Position numbers and translations under genes: made by a program. From Mesocentrotus franciscanus (Eukaryota > Echinodermata > Echinoidea > Camarodonta > Strongylocentrotidae): DNA of 64,000 nucleotides. The notes beneath the pieces were generated by a model. The model saw only the letters and a program-made list of their open reading frames with translations. It was not told the origin of the DNA and did not search any database. Positions 21,845 to 35,700 of this stretch are shown here, piece by piece (positions within the stretch are counted from its first letter, which is position 1; each line of letters starts with the position of its first letter). The stretch covers positions 16,922,374-16,986,373 of the forward strand of contig CP137680.1 in NCBI GenBank assembly GCA_037976565.1. Direction: 5' to 3'.

Positions 21845-21906
21845 AGAGTGGTAAAGTCACTGTTACATGTCCCTATGTGTTAACGCCCTTCTGGCTCTCA
21901 AGGGAC
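21845..21906. repeat. Dispersed hairpin family, decayed copy
   Basis: GTTAACGCCCTTCTGGCTCT followed by GGGACGA matches the right half of the intact hairpin at 49138-49193; the left arm (GAGAGTGGTAAAGTCACTGT) is degenerate. The allele in copy B is near 33268-33330. Confidence 0.55.
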
Positions 21907-24900
21907 GAAGATTTTGTAATCATAAATTTGTTTATAAAGTAATACAGAAGACATAACGCCTACACCAGTACAATTGTCTGCCAAAGTCAGGGTCTGTGAC
22001 CAAATTATATAAACAGATTTCGAACTACATGTGAGCTGTTAAGCAGGAAAACAAGATACCCATGATGCCTGGAACATGTCACAAACGATGTGCTTACAAG
22101 ATGTTTACAGTCAAGGCCATGTGTTGAAAGATGCTCTTCACTTTAGACACTTTTATTGACAATTTAAATCTTTGTCAAGAGCAGAGACAAGCCTGCCCAC
22201 CCAGTCAATAAAAGTTACACATTTGAGAGTTTTACCAGATTGACTTGTTTTATTGGTATATCGTTTTGAATTTGAACACCTTAACAGATCCATTTTGGAC
22301 ACTAAAATCACTTACATGTATATAAAGCTAAACACAGCAAATGATGAATTATCCATTGGTAACACTTTTTATAGTGTCTCAGATGCTCGTAATTCTGTCA
22401 GTAATTGACATTTTAGACATAATTCCTAAGCTTTAAAAAGTTTAAATGCAAGTATTATCTGCCAAAGCTTGTTTAGGATAGAAACTTCAAGGACAGAGTG
22501 ATGAGAGAAAGAGGAAAAAGAAGAAAAAGACTTAATAAACTTTTTTCTTTTATTTGAATTTAAATCTATTCAATTTAAAAACAAAAGAGAGAAGTGATGA
22601 TCATAGTAGTATAAAATGGTAGTTTACCTTTTAATATGATAACATGAATTTGAGTACCTGTATGTGTGGCACATTAAATGTTATGTATTTTTGGCATACA
22701 TGTACATTACATGTATTATCTACAATACATGTAGATTTATAGATTTTAGGCATTTAAAATCTTTTGGGCCTTTCTTGATTCTTTTATTGTGATGTTTGAA
22801 TTTTTAAATGATTCAATTTTTAAATGATTCAATCAACATGTATATGCTTCATTTGTATTTATAACTTTTACACAGATTAACACACAGTCAGTATATATAG
22901 AACCATCATATATTTCATGCATGTTTACTACAGTTGGTCAAAGAGGATTTACACATCGAAGATGATTGGATCTCTAATACATGACACACAGATAGTGTTC
23001 AAGTTAATACCCCTATTTTGGGGCCTGTTATACTGGCAAGCCATGTCCTGACAATAGAAGAAGACTACTCTTAAGCCCAAGTATTGATTAGTCATTCATT
23101 TTAGTGTGCTGGACCTAACACTGAACAGCTTTCTCTTTCATAGGACACCTACCACAATCTATTCATTCTCTTCTCTCTGCCTCCTCTGCTCCGCACTGTA
23201 ACAGCCAAGATACTGTTCACAGCAAGAACAAGCAATGGAAAGGGGTATGGGCTGGGGCTCATTACCATATGAATAGGACACGGTTGTTGATTGTGGTGAC
23301 GGTGTAACATTTTTCTCTTGTGTGTGTGGCTTCAGTGTGGTTGAATCATAGATCTGATGCCACCCGAAAGAAGAAAACAACCAAGGATTCGCCCAACCGA
23401 TCTACCCTCATCGTCCTCCCAAGACAATAATAAGCTTTACCCATCCCTACCCCTTGCAAATTGAGTTAAGTTTGAATGCAGGATAGATTCAATGTTGGGT
23501 GTCGAAATTTTACCCCTTTGTTACAAGTTGTAGCCACTTTCTCCCTTGTAGATTCCAGCAGAGATGCTGCATAAATTGCATGCTGGTGTTAGGAAGCGAC
23601 TGGAATGGTCAGAGTATGCCGGCCAGTATTTGATTAGTGACCATCCTCTATAACAGTTTGGGTTTGCATTTAGGCTCTATTTGAAACGTGGAAATTGGAA
23701 AGAGGATGTGTCTTGAAAAGTGTCCTTTCTTACTGGCTTTGTGCAGAGGTGTCGTAATCCCCTCATAGAAATTTGCATTTAAAGTTTGCTCTAACTTTCA
23801 AATAGGCAGTACGGTACAGGACCTTGCTCAATCATTAACAATGTGGCCTAAAAAGTCCATATATTCCTCTTAGCGTTCTATGAAATTACCAAGTACAGTT
23901 GTATATTACAAACAAATCAGTGTTTATCGAAAATAATATCGCTAGTGATATTTATTTGTCTCGCAATGTGGTCAATAAGGAATCTAAAAGATCTTGACGT
24001 TTCGTGCGCCGCTGCAACACTTTGTCTAGTGATAAAAACTAATGTAAGCAAGCGTGTTTTATACTCTACGGGAGGACCGGCACGGCGGTCAATAATATCA
24101 CTAGCGATATTATTTCGATACTACATCCGCAATGAGTAATATATTTAGCATTAAATCAGTGTTTAGTTTCTACATTGCAGTTAATGCATTGACTTTTTTG
24201 TTAATGTATTTTTTTCTGAATAGTAGGATGTGTGAAAAGAAAAAGGAAATGGGTGGCTGTTCAGAAGGTAGATTCATTGAAATTTAAAAATGTACCCTTT
24301 TCAGGAGATGTGACAATACTAGGCAACAAACAATGTACATGTATCATAGTTGTAACAAAAATAAGGAGAGATAACTTTGGAGGCTTCTTTAATTGACATG
24401 TATTCTATTTTTGTAGTAAACTCTCATTGGCCTACAGTGTATAACATAACAAACATGTTATAGGCATGATTTTTGCACAAAGGTTATTTATTTCTCATAT
24501 TGAAAAAAACTATTTTGTGTAGATTGAAAAATAATCAAATACTTGACAACTATTCCTCTATTTATGCACATATTCCGGTTAACAAAAAACACAAAACGAA
24601 TTGTTACAAAGTTTGCAGTATTGCAAAGAATCAGCAGTAATAACGTACCATTGTAGAGTAATATGTAATGTACATGCATTTAAGTGGGTGGACATTCCTA
24701 AGTCATGACCAAACTTATGAACTTCCATCACAAATGTATGTTTATCACACCTGTCTTATTTACTCTTGGTCTGTCTGACTTTATAGTGTGTGGTAGTGAG
24801 ATTAAAATCTTGTACACTTGTTATTTATAACTGCATGTTTAGTCATCAAGGCTAGGTCATGAGAGAAATATTATTTAAAATTTGATACATTGTATATATT

Positions 24901-27900
24901 TGTATGAATGCTTTCTCTTCTGTAGCAGTAATGTACATATTAACACTGGCATATTACATTTATCATAAACTTAAATTTACATGAATGATCATCTTTCAAA
25001 AACTATATGCTGTGCATTTTTGCAAACCCCATTGAACAAGCCCTCAATATTTTCAATAATTCATACTAATTAATAATATACACTTGCATACATGTATATG
25101 GAATGTTTTTTGGGGGGACGGTGTTAGAAGGTGTTAGAAGGTGAGAGTTAATTAACACGTTTTGGAACATATATTTTATAGGTCTAAATGCGTTCATTTA
25201 ATCATACTCTATTCTTCCTTCTCAAGATTGTTCAAGAAACTTACATGTACACTGTACATGTATGTGTTACTTACAATACAAATTAACAAATTTTAGTTTT
25301 TTTCTGTTGGGGAGGGGGGGGGGGTGTATGTTATTTTACTCATTCATTTTCAAAAGAAAACCAATTATCGAGTTCTCCTCACAGTCCTAATTGTATCTTG
25401 TGGCAATTTGTAAAGAAAACAGACCGGTATCCAATTGCTAGTTTTATAAGGCACATTATAAAATGCACATGCCTACTTCCAGAACATGGAGAAATGTTGT
25501 CACACCAGTCTGTGTAGGTTGCATGTCATTGACCTCTGATGTCAGTAACCTGTAGTGATTTTGATCTTAATGAGCTTGGAAGTGTTGAGTATCCATGGCT
25601 TTTATCTCAATCCATGTACAGTGACACAATCCCCTTATCAACACAAATATCCAGCTGGGGTTGAATTGAAACAAAACATTTGTCAGATCAACTTGTTCCT
25701 GATTAAAATCCATCAAACTGTTATATACATGTACATGTAGAGTTAAAAGCAAATGATTTTAAAACACACTTTCTTTTTTATATACATATGCATTGTACAG
25801 TCAGTGACCCTTTTCCTATAACATTTTGATATGGAGGAAATTTGATTTCAACTGTCATGAATTACAAGTTGCATTTCCTGTGGCCAAAAAAAAGAAATTT
25901 AAACAAAAAATCTAATTTGGCTAGAAGGGTTTAAAGCAATTGAATCAAATGAATTAACAGTTAATGAGCAATTATTGTTACAATGTGCATAGTGGGGACT
26001 GCAATACAAGGTAACAAAACTAATAGAAAACATTGAAATTTGCCTCAAGAAATACTTGTAATGGGAAAATGAAGAAGAAAAAAAAATCATAAGTGCACTG
26101 TATGTTTTGTAGTTCTCAAGTAACTTTAGATAAATTAGATGTATACATGTACCTGTTGTCATTGCTCAATTTGTAGACTTTTTACCCATTTTTTGCAAAA
26201 AGTTCTTAGTCGATCTGGCGCAGATAACCTAGACCCCTGTCGAGTCAATTTCCTATGACAAGACTCCCACTGAGAGAGAAAACCTCAATTTTTATTGGAC
26301 TCGGTCAAAGAAGATAATGGGAACAATTTCTGAGAGATAAATGTTCTCAAGTTTATCAAAACTTATTCATAATTTCATGATTATGATGTCAAGAATCAAT
26401 GATTTTGTTTTGATAAATGTGAATGATCTGCATTGCTGAACACATAGCTGTGATACAAAAACTCTCATTATAGTTTTTAGCAACTTTTTTTTAAAAAGGA
26501 ACCATTGTGAATAGTGAGCTGTTTTTAGCCAGTGCTCTATTGCACTCTGGCTCCGGCTCTCCAGCGGGAGAGTTGTACAGGCATATGCAGTCCATACAGT
26601 ACATCAACATGCAGCTGGCCGTGTGAATACATTTGCAAACCACAACGCAGGACTGTACAAATGCAGTACTTTAAAAATCAAGTACTCCTCTTTTGACATC
26701 GAATTGATAAAAGTCTCCTTTATGTAAGGTGCTACTTTCTCGATGCCCTATTACACTTTCATAAAAGATCCTAAATTGGAGAAGTAGCCAGGTTTTTTGT
26801 TCACACGTTTTATCAAGCTACATGTACTTGCGTGTGGTGAAGAGTTGATACAGTTTCAGCTGTTATGGTTTTTTTTTATGGATGGGACTTTTTTTTCAGT
26901 GAATCATTTTTATTTTTATATCATTTTTAAAAATTAGAAATTGTCAATTTTTCCTGCGACTAATTCTTTAAACTTTTTTTGTAGTCTGTAGTACATGTAA
27001 TATGTATGTCAAATTGTGCACACTTTCTTTGTGAAAGCAATAGCATTTCATTCTTCATAATATTTGCTTGATTAAAATTGGAATAGTTGTATAAATACAT
27101 ACACCTGTACATACTTGGGTACATGTACAGTACATTATTTGTAAGTAGAAATAATTCCATTATAACTTACAGGTAGGCCTACATGTACATGTATTTCCTG
27201 TACTAGTAGTATTACACTTTTGCAGGCTCGCAATTGACCATGGGACTCATCATATTTGAAGGAAAAGTCAAATGAAAGTGCAAAATAGAGCTTTTTCATT
27301 ACAGGTTTGATGGCATTGTTAGAAAATGAAATCATTCATCACTTGTCAAAGCAAATGAAACCAATTACTGCTTTGACATGAAAATGGGAAACTCATCAGT
27401 CACTTATTGCAGAGGTTAGTGAATGGACACCATATAGAGTCTAGTTCGTTGTAATGCCAGAGTGAATTAATTTGAAATTCATGAAATAATTAACATGTTA
27501 ATATACTGAGCACTGGGACACTAGAATGATGGAAAATTAAGCAATAACAGGGTGTTGCTGAACTTCATATGGGTTGCCAACTTTACAACCAAGGCAATTG
27601 TTTATGTTGCCAGTTACTTTTAGCTTGGTGGTCATTTACAGAAAACTGCTAAAAACTTCACTTGAAACAAATTTATGTTGTGAATGTTATTTTATTTGTC
27701 CAGGCAACAAAGACTAGACTTTAAAGTTGCCTGATGAGATTTTAGATGGCCAATGGAATTTGGGCAACCGATAATTTCAAGCGCTAAATTTAGGCTGAGT
27801 CTGCTTTGAATATGTTCTATACCCTCTCTGTGAATATGCACTAAGAGTAAAAAATGTCCCAGTGTCTTATTTGGTACATCAATTCCTTCACATTTTCTTA

Positions 27901-28220
27901 CATGTACATATACATGTATGTCTGTGTGCTGAAGACCTCACCATGTACATGTACAGTATACTATTGTCGGTGAGGAAATGATGGAGGTTTTATTTTCTTG
28001 ACAAAGTCAAATGCTTAAGTCAATTTAACTGTATGTCTGTCATTATAGACTACAGTCATGTACTTCAAATCAATGGAATGCACAACATTTGCAATGTGTT
28101 CATCCGATATCTGTGAGATTTCATGCTGAAAACGATGGAAGAAAATGAGACAAATTAGAAGTTTTGGTCGCTGTGTGAGGTATATACAAAAATGTAGGGC
28201 ATGGAAGGAGCGCTATTTTG

Positions 28221-28720
28221 NNNNNNNNNNNNNNNNNNNNNNNNNNNNNNNNNNNNNNNNNNNNNNNNNNNNNNNNNNNNNNNNNNNNNNNNNNNNNNNN
28301 NNNNNNNNNNNNNNNNNNNNNNNNNNNNNNNNNNNNNNNNNNNNNNNNNNNNNNNNNNNNNNNNNNNNNNNNNNNNNNNNNNNNNNNNNNNNNNNNNNNN
28401 NNNNNNNNNNNNNNNNNNNNNNNNNNNNNNNNNNNNNNNNNNNNNNNNNNNNNNNNNNNNNNNNNNNNNNNNNNNNNNNNNNNNNNNNNNNNNNNNNNNN
28501 NNNNNNNNNNNNNNNNNNNNNNNNNNNNNNNNNNNNNNNNNNNNNNNNNNNNNNNNNNNNNNNNNNNNNNNNNNNNNNNNNNNNNNNNNNNNNNNNNNNN
28601 NNNNNNNNNNNNNNNNNNNNNNNNNNNNNNNNNNNNNNNNNNNNNNNNNNNNNNNNNNNNNNNNNNNNNNNNNNNNNNNNNNNNNNNNNNNNNNNNNNNN
28701 NNNNNNNNNNNNNNNNNNNN
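28221..28720. other. Assembly gap of 500 N
   Basis: Exactly 500 N, the same length as the gap at 61988-62487, so it is a placeholder of unknown true size. It joins the end of copy A to the middle of the exon in copy B. Confidence 0.98.
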
Positions 28721-29710
28721 AGGCTGTTGTGCCCTGGTCATAGATATCAGAGACTGCAATGATAACAGTCCTATCTTTGCCTATGTGGGAGTACCTGAAA
28801 TCGATGAGGAAAAACCAGAAGGGTTTCAAGTTGTCAGAGTCAGTGCCTCTGATTCAGATTCTGGTGTCAATGGTGAAGTACGCTTTTCCATCTCTAGTCA
28901 GCGACCTTCAGGAGACTTCTTTGCCATTGACCCAGAGAGTGGCTGGATCATTACTAATAATCGCATTGATAGAGAATCTGAAATGATGGCAACAGATCAA
29001 TTCATCCTCACCGTCCATGGCACTGACCTTGCTGTACCTGTGGAAAGCAGACGTACTGCCACTGTTGATGTTGTCATCTTTGTCAGAGACATCAATGACA
29101 ATGCACCAAGGTTTACTTCTCAGCAAGCAGCTGTCATTTCAAAGCACCTCAGCCAATTCCAGAGTAACCACTGTGCATGCTGATGATCCTGATACTGGTG
29201 TCAATGGCCAGGTTACCTACATTACTCTCAACTGGGGTGCCTTTTAGACTGGACCTGAACACCGGTGAACTGACTCTCACACAACCGATCCCCTCATCAG
29301 CCAACATCTATTCCTTGGACATCCGAGCTGAGGACGCTGGAAGCAACCCTCAGCAGCAGTCAACACCCTTCACACTGGCCATTATCATCTTAGATGGCCA
29401 GAGCACTATGCTGAACTATGTCCAGAACACCTACACTGGATCTGTAAGTGAGAATCAACCTGCAGGAACTGAAATCGTAAGCGTCGTGGCTCAGTATTCC
29501 GATGGCCGCTCGCGCGGTGAAGTACTACGTTTCTGCTGTGACTGCGGGAGGGGTGGACAAGGAAGCCTGATCAGTGCCAGCCCTACCAATGGAATTATAC
29601 GTACTGGTTCTGTCTTGGACCGTGAAGACCTGGGCGGAGGATCGTCCCTGGTGGCCACTGTCTATGCTGTGGATACAAGTTCTTCATCTTCTCATGTCAA
29701 AAGTGTGCAG
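28721..29710 (+). pseudogene. Second, broken copy of the end of the cadherin exon
   Basis: Covers the end of repeat 13 to the exon donor and matches 17249-18246. Relative to copy A it has five deletions: 1 base near 28731, 2 near 29143, 2 near 29221, 2 near 29512 and 1 near 29562, total 8 bases, exactly the length difference of the two exon segments (998 against 990). The last two restore each other's frame; the earlier ones do not. It cannot be translated through. Labelled pseudogene because it is broken as given, but it is more likely a lower-quality sequence of the other allele than a real gene copy. Confidence 0.75.
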
Positions 29711-32700
29711 GTAAGATAACGTTTCATAATTTTATATGTATAACCACTGATACCATAAAAGTGTAAAACCAGAAACATGTGCATACAAAAAAACTTTTGG
29801 GAGAGGTCCACATTCACTCAATTTCATGCTACAAAATAATGTACCGGTAATCACAATCCTTAATGTTTACAATTTGCAAGGTCTTGCAATTAAATAATTG
29901 GATTACACCACTATTAGCTTTCTTGCAGTTTTGCAAAAAGTTTCTTGCTGTAAATAAAGGACTATTACTAATAATTTATGAACAAATATTCAAAAGTTTC
30001 TGGTTTTATGATAACAAGCAGAAACCCATGCAATACTAACATAAAAAATGAATTCTTGCACATGTATATTTTATTTCATAGTTCTACGTGTAATGGTTGA
30101 CATTTTCTTTTTCATACACCCGTAGGCCTAAAAGAGTACTGGGGTAGATATTTTATTTCACAATCTAACTGTGTATATTTGAATGTGCAGGGATTATGAT
30201 TCATTTCTATAGTGTTTAAAGTACCGGTAATAGAATTTTACTCCAGTAGCTTGCCTGCTAATTTAGCACATCTGAAAGAGAGAGAGAGAGAGAGAGATCA
30301 TAAGGTAGTCTTGGTTATAGGGGAGCAGTAGAAATGGTGGACATTCTTACAGTTATTTTTACGAGATGAACTGGGCTCCACACAAACTGTTTGGAAGGGG
30401 GCCAGACTCCTGGTTGAACCATTTACAGTCTACATGCATATATGAGCTCTACATGTACTGTATGTAAACATTTCAAAATTTTACAGGACCCAACTTAGAT
30501 TTTGGCGTCCCATATGTCCCGGGCGCCTGTTAGTGTTGAGCCCTAGACTATATGCTACCTACATGTACATGTACATGTAATGTGTATCATTGTATTGATA
30601 CTAGGAGTAAGATAACTGAACATAATTAAAATTATGTTTTACCAAGTACATGTACACCCTGTATCAACCCCTTTGAATAGTGACCCTGGAAACCTTTGTA
30701 TAGTTGGATTTTAATTGTTGCATACATCAGCTCGAGTTCAAAGGGAGCAGCAATATTAGGACCATCAAACAGAATTTCAGTTGCTGTCACCATATTTATG
30801 AGGCGACAATAGATTGGTCCTGGATTGGTACTACATTGTATTCTCTGTGAACTCATAGTCTCATACAGAAAGCTCTGCCCCACTGCATGCTTTCTTGCAG
30901 ATTGCGTGCGAGCTAATAGTTTGTCACCTGTCTGGGCCCTGTTTCATAAAACTTCTTATCAATAACAAATGCTGAAATTCTATTAAATGCCATGATTTCG
31001 GTAGCTTATAACAATTAGCGTTTCTTGTATTTTTGATAACAAGTTTTATGAAACAGGGCTCTGGTTTGAATACTGTAGGAGCATATCCAATTTGTGTCAC
31101 TTTTTGTTGTTAAATAGGGCAATTGTAATTTGAAAACATGCTTATAAATGCCTCCTACATGTACATGTAGGTCTATATGAATACTGCATACAACGTTAAT
31201 ATCTCTCTTTCAGTATAAGAATGCTACTACTTTGAAGTAAATATAAAAGGACGAAAACATATTGTACGCATTTAAAAAGGAACTACATGTAGTCAAGTAC
31301 TGTACATATTCATTCAAATAAGAACGATGGAAGCCTTTATTTGTACAATTTAAAGAACAATTCATTGCAGAGTTAGATTAAATATTTCACAATTTCTTGA
31401 GAGTGTGTCTACTTAAAGGTGGAGAATATCAGTGTTGGACATCATTGCAGCTTCCAAGAGATGCAGTGATTCTGAATTATTGTTACAAATCCTAAAATTA
31501 TTCTCACTAGACATTTTTTCTAGATTAAGCTTTATACCAAAAAAATCCCTTTGGGACTTTGTGCAAGTGACAGTAAGGGATTATTGCTGTCTGGGCTGTG
31601 TGGGATGGACCTCTATGGGGAGCATTAATGGAGGGAAATTTTCTGGTAGCGGACAGCTGGACCTATTCACCACCCCTGCTTTATAGAGCTTTCCATGCAT
31701 TTTAATTTGGTAATTTAGCCTGCTCGGAGTGCCCCTTTTGAGAGTTCTTATCCAAATCCTCCCCCATTTGAAAGTGTTTTTGTGATGAGCATATTGATTT
31801 AATCCTGGTGTGTGTGTACTGGTCTAGAAAGCAGCAATTGAGATGAAAGCCACACAGAGGCATGCGTATTATATCTCTTTTTTCCCAAGCATGTACATGT
31901 GGGTTCTGTAATTTGATTAAAAGTTACATTTTTTATGAGGGCATTGGGGGCTAGAAAATGAATCATACATGTTGACCTTTGTACAGTGTAAGTACAGGTG
32001 TAATAAGAATATTTATGAGCAGATGATGTCATTTAAAGAGGATTACAAGTTACCAACAACTATTTACGTTGCTTTGGAACTTTTTTAAAACATGTTTTCT
32101 TCTTAGACATACCGGGTGCAAACAGAAAGCAAGATGTCATTTGTCATTAAATTAATCATGACTACACTTTTAGTCTTACAGAACATAACTTCCTAAAGAA
32201 TGGATATACCTGGTATAATTTTTACAAAAAAGTTTCCAACGTTTTCCAACATACTATACTGTACATGTATATATATATATTTTTTTTTTTGGGGCCTTAT
32301 TCATCCCTCCTTTCTTTTAGTAGAGCTGTGATATGGTGGCTTGATTAAAAACAAACAAACAATTAGTTGACTGTTTAAATGTACTGCTAGGGTTAATTTG
32401 TGTAAAAATATAAACAAATATTTAGCAACCAACATGCCTTTTAGCAACTGCATGGATATACAATGTGCATAGCACTACGAACTACAAAACATCATGTACA
32501 CTGTAGGCCTACATGTACATGAATTTAGGACTGAATATCCTTGTTGCAATTTTTGCCTTTTTTAAAAAGGAATATGATACATGGACTACCATTAGAATTA
32601 GTGTAAACAAAAGGAGTGTGGATTAGGGTGTTAGTTGCATAAGAGCAATTATAAACCCTTTGTGAAGGACTGGGGATAAACAGAATAAAGGATTTAATCC

Positions 32701-35700
32701 AGATTAAAGCACCAAAGGGATTAACATGTTGTTTAGGTGTTAATTAGCACCATTCTATATTGCTGAACCACATGTAGTGTTAGTTTATGTACTACCCTAT
32801 AGATTTAACTTGAATTCTTTCCTAGTGTCAATCATAGGCCTATATTGAGCAAGTCATTTGCAATATTGTCTTGAACTTTGAAGTGAGCTGCCAATGCAAA
32901 CATCAGTGACATAGTTAACCCACATTTTACTAATATAAAATTAAAAGGACAGAGGTTTTTATCTCTCCAATGTTGATATCATAAATTGGTTCAAACTTCA
33001 TTTTTAAGTACTCAGTTGATGACCAACTACATTCTCCAGTCGTTTCCACAAAATTTTGAATTCAAATAAAAAATAGATGGGAGTTAAAAATCAAGCTTAA
33101 AAACTTGAATATAAAAAGGAAAACACATGTATGTGAATATATCTAATAAAAATTAAGCATGTTTATACCGAATCCCCCAAAGAAGAAAAAAGATTCTAAA
33201 CTTCTCACTTTATGTTAGTTTTAATAAAGATAAACTCTACACTACAGTATCATCAGCTGATGATCAGCAAGGAGAGTGGTAAAGTCACTGTTACATGTCC
33301 CTATGTGTTAACGCCCTTCTGGCTCTCAAGGGACGAAGATTTTGTAATCATAAATTTGTTTATAAAGTAATACAGAAGACATAACGCCTACACCAGTACA
33401 ATTGTCTGCCAAAGTCAGGGTCTGTGACCAAATTATATAAACAGATTTCGAACTACATGTGAGCTGTTAAGCAGGAAAACAAGATACCCATGATGCCTGG
33501 AACATGTCACAAGCGATGTGCTTACAAGATGTTTACAGTCAAGGCCATGTGTTGAAAGATGCTCTTCACTTTAGACACTTTTATTGACAATTTAAATCTT
33601 TGTCAAGAGCAGAGACAAGCCTGCCCACCCAGTCAATAAAAGTTACACATTTGAGAGTTTTACCAGATTGACTTGTTTTATTGGTATATCGTTTTGAATT
33701 TGAACACCTTAACAGATCCATTTTGGACACTAAAATCACTTACATGTATATAAAGCTAAACACAGCAAATGATGAATTATCCATTGGTAACACTTTTTAT
33801 AGTGTCTCAGATGCTCGTAATTCTGTCAGTAATTGACATTTTAGACATAATTCCTAAGCTTTAAAAAGTTTAAATGCAAGTATTATCTGCCAAAGCTTGT
33901 TTAGGATAGAAACTTCAAGGACAGAGTGATGAGAGAAAGAGGAAAAAGAAGAAAAGACTTAATAAACTTTTTCTTTTATTTGAATTTAAATCTATTCAAT
34001 TTAAAAACAAAAGAGAAAGTGATGATCATAGTAGTATAAAATGGTAGTTTACCTTTTAATATGATAACATGAATTTGAGTACCTGTATGTGTGGCACATT
34101 AAATGTTATGTATTTTTGGCATACATGTACATTACATGTATTATCTACAATACATGTAGATTTATAGATTTTAGGCATTTAAAATCTTTTGGGCCTTTCT
34201 TGATTCTTTTATTGTGATGTTTGAATTTTTAAATGATTCAATTTTTAAATGATTCAATCAACATGTATATGCTTCATTTGTATTTATAACTTTTACACAG
34301 ATTAACACACAGTCAGTATATATAGAACCATCATATATTTCATGCATGTTTACTACAGTTGGTCAAAGAGGATTTACACATCGAAGATGATTGGATCTCT
34401 AATACATGACACACAGATAGTGTTCAAGTTAATACCCCTATTTTGGGGGCCTGTTATACTGGCAAGCCATGTCCTGACAATAGAAGAAGACTACTCTTAA
34501 GCCCAAGTATTGATTAGTCATTCATTTTAGTGTGCTGGACCTAACACTGAACAGCTTTCTCTTTCATAGGACACCTACCACAATCTATTCATTCTCTTCT
34601 CTCTGCCTCCTCTGCTCCACACTGTAACAGCCAAGATACTGTTCACAGCAAGAACAAGCAATGCAAAGGGGTATAGGCTGGGGGCTCATTACCATATGAA
34701 TAGGACACGGTTGTTGATTGTGGTGACGGTGTAACATTTTCTCTTGTGTGTGTGGCTTCAGTGTGGTTGAATCATAGATCTGATGCCACCCGAAAGAAGA
34801 AAACAACCAAGGATTCGCCCAACCGATCTACCCTCATCGTCCTCCCAAGACAATAATAAGCTTTACCCATCCCTACCCCTTGCAAATTGAGTTAAGTTTG
34901 AATGCAGGATAGATTCAATGTTGGGTGTCGAAATTTTACCCCTTTGTTACAAGTTGTAGCCACTTTCTCCCTTGTAGATTCCAGCAGAGATGCTGCATAA
35001 ATTGCATGCTGGTGTTAGGAAGCGACTGGAATGGTCAGAGTATGCCGGCCAGTATTTGATTAGTGACCATCCTCTATAACAGTTTGGGTTTGCATTTAGG
35101 CTCTATTTGAAACTTGGAAATTGGAAAGAGGATGTGTCTTGAAAAGTGTCCTTTCTTACTGGCTTGTGCAGAGGTGTCGTAATCCCCTCATAGAAATTTG
35201 CATTTAAAGTTTGCTCTAACTTTCAAATAGGCAGTACGGTACAGGACCTTGCTCAATCATTAACAATGTGGCCTAAAAAGTCCATATATTCCTCTGAGCA
35301 TTCTATGAAATTACCAAGTACAGTTGTATATTACAAACAAATCAGTGTTTATCGAAAATAATATCGCTAGTGATATTTATTTGTCTCGCAATGTGGTCAA
35401 TAAGGGATCTAAAAGATCACGACGTTTCGTGCGCCGCTGCAACACTTTGTCTAGTGATAAAACTAATGTAAGCAAGCGTGTTTTATACTCTGGGAGGACC
35501 GGCACGGCGGTCAATAATATCACTAGCGATATTATTTCGATACTACATCCGCAATGAGTAATATATTTAGCATTAAATCAGTGTTTAGTTTCTACATTGC
35601 AGTTAATGCATTGACTTTTTTGTTAATGTATTTTTTTCTGAATAGTAGGATGTGTGAAAAGAAAAAGGAAATGGGTGGCTGTTCAGAAGGTAGATTCATT

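Larger units (their letters stand above)
17249..28220. repeat. Copy A of an 11-kb direct duplication
   Basis: From AGGCTGTTGTG at 17249 to GGAGCGCTATTTTG at 28220 the sequence recurs in the same order and orientation at 28721-39606. Copy A is 10,972 bp against 10,886 bp for copy B. Differences are scattered single-base changes and small indels, mostly shorter runs in B. It ends exactly at an assembly gap. Most likely one of two alleles. Confidence 0.95.
18247..28220. other. Intron 1 of the cadherin gene (copy A), no further exon seen
   Basis: No cadherin motif or other domain is recognisable in about 10 kb. Splice-like segments at about 23145-23280 (TTTCATAG acceptor, about 45 open codons) and 23553-23655 (CCTTGTAG acceptor, 33 open codons) lack good donors and resemble nothing I know. 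Many ACATGTA strings are present. Confidence 0.6.

Noticed and set aside
23145..23655. Two intronic segments with decent acceptors and 33-45 open codons
   Set aside because: No adequate donors and no similarity to cadherin or other families; identity between the copies is allelic, so it is not evidence of constraint.
28145..29183. Long frames across the N gap (and likewise at 61753-62616)
   Set aside because: Open only because N was read through.
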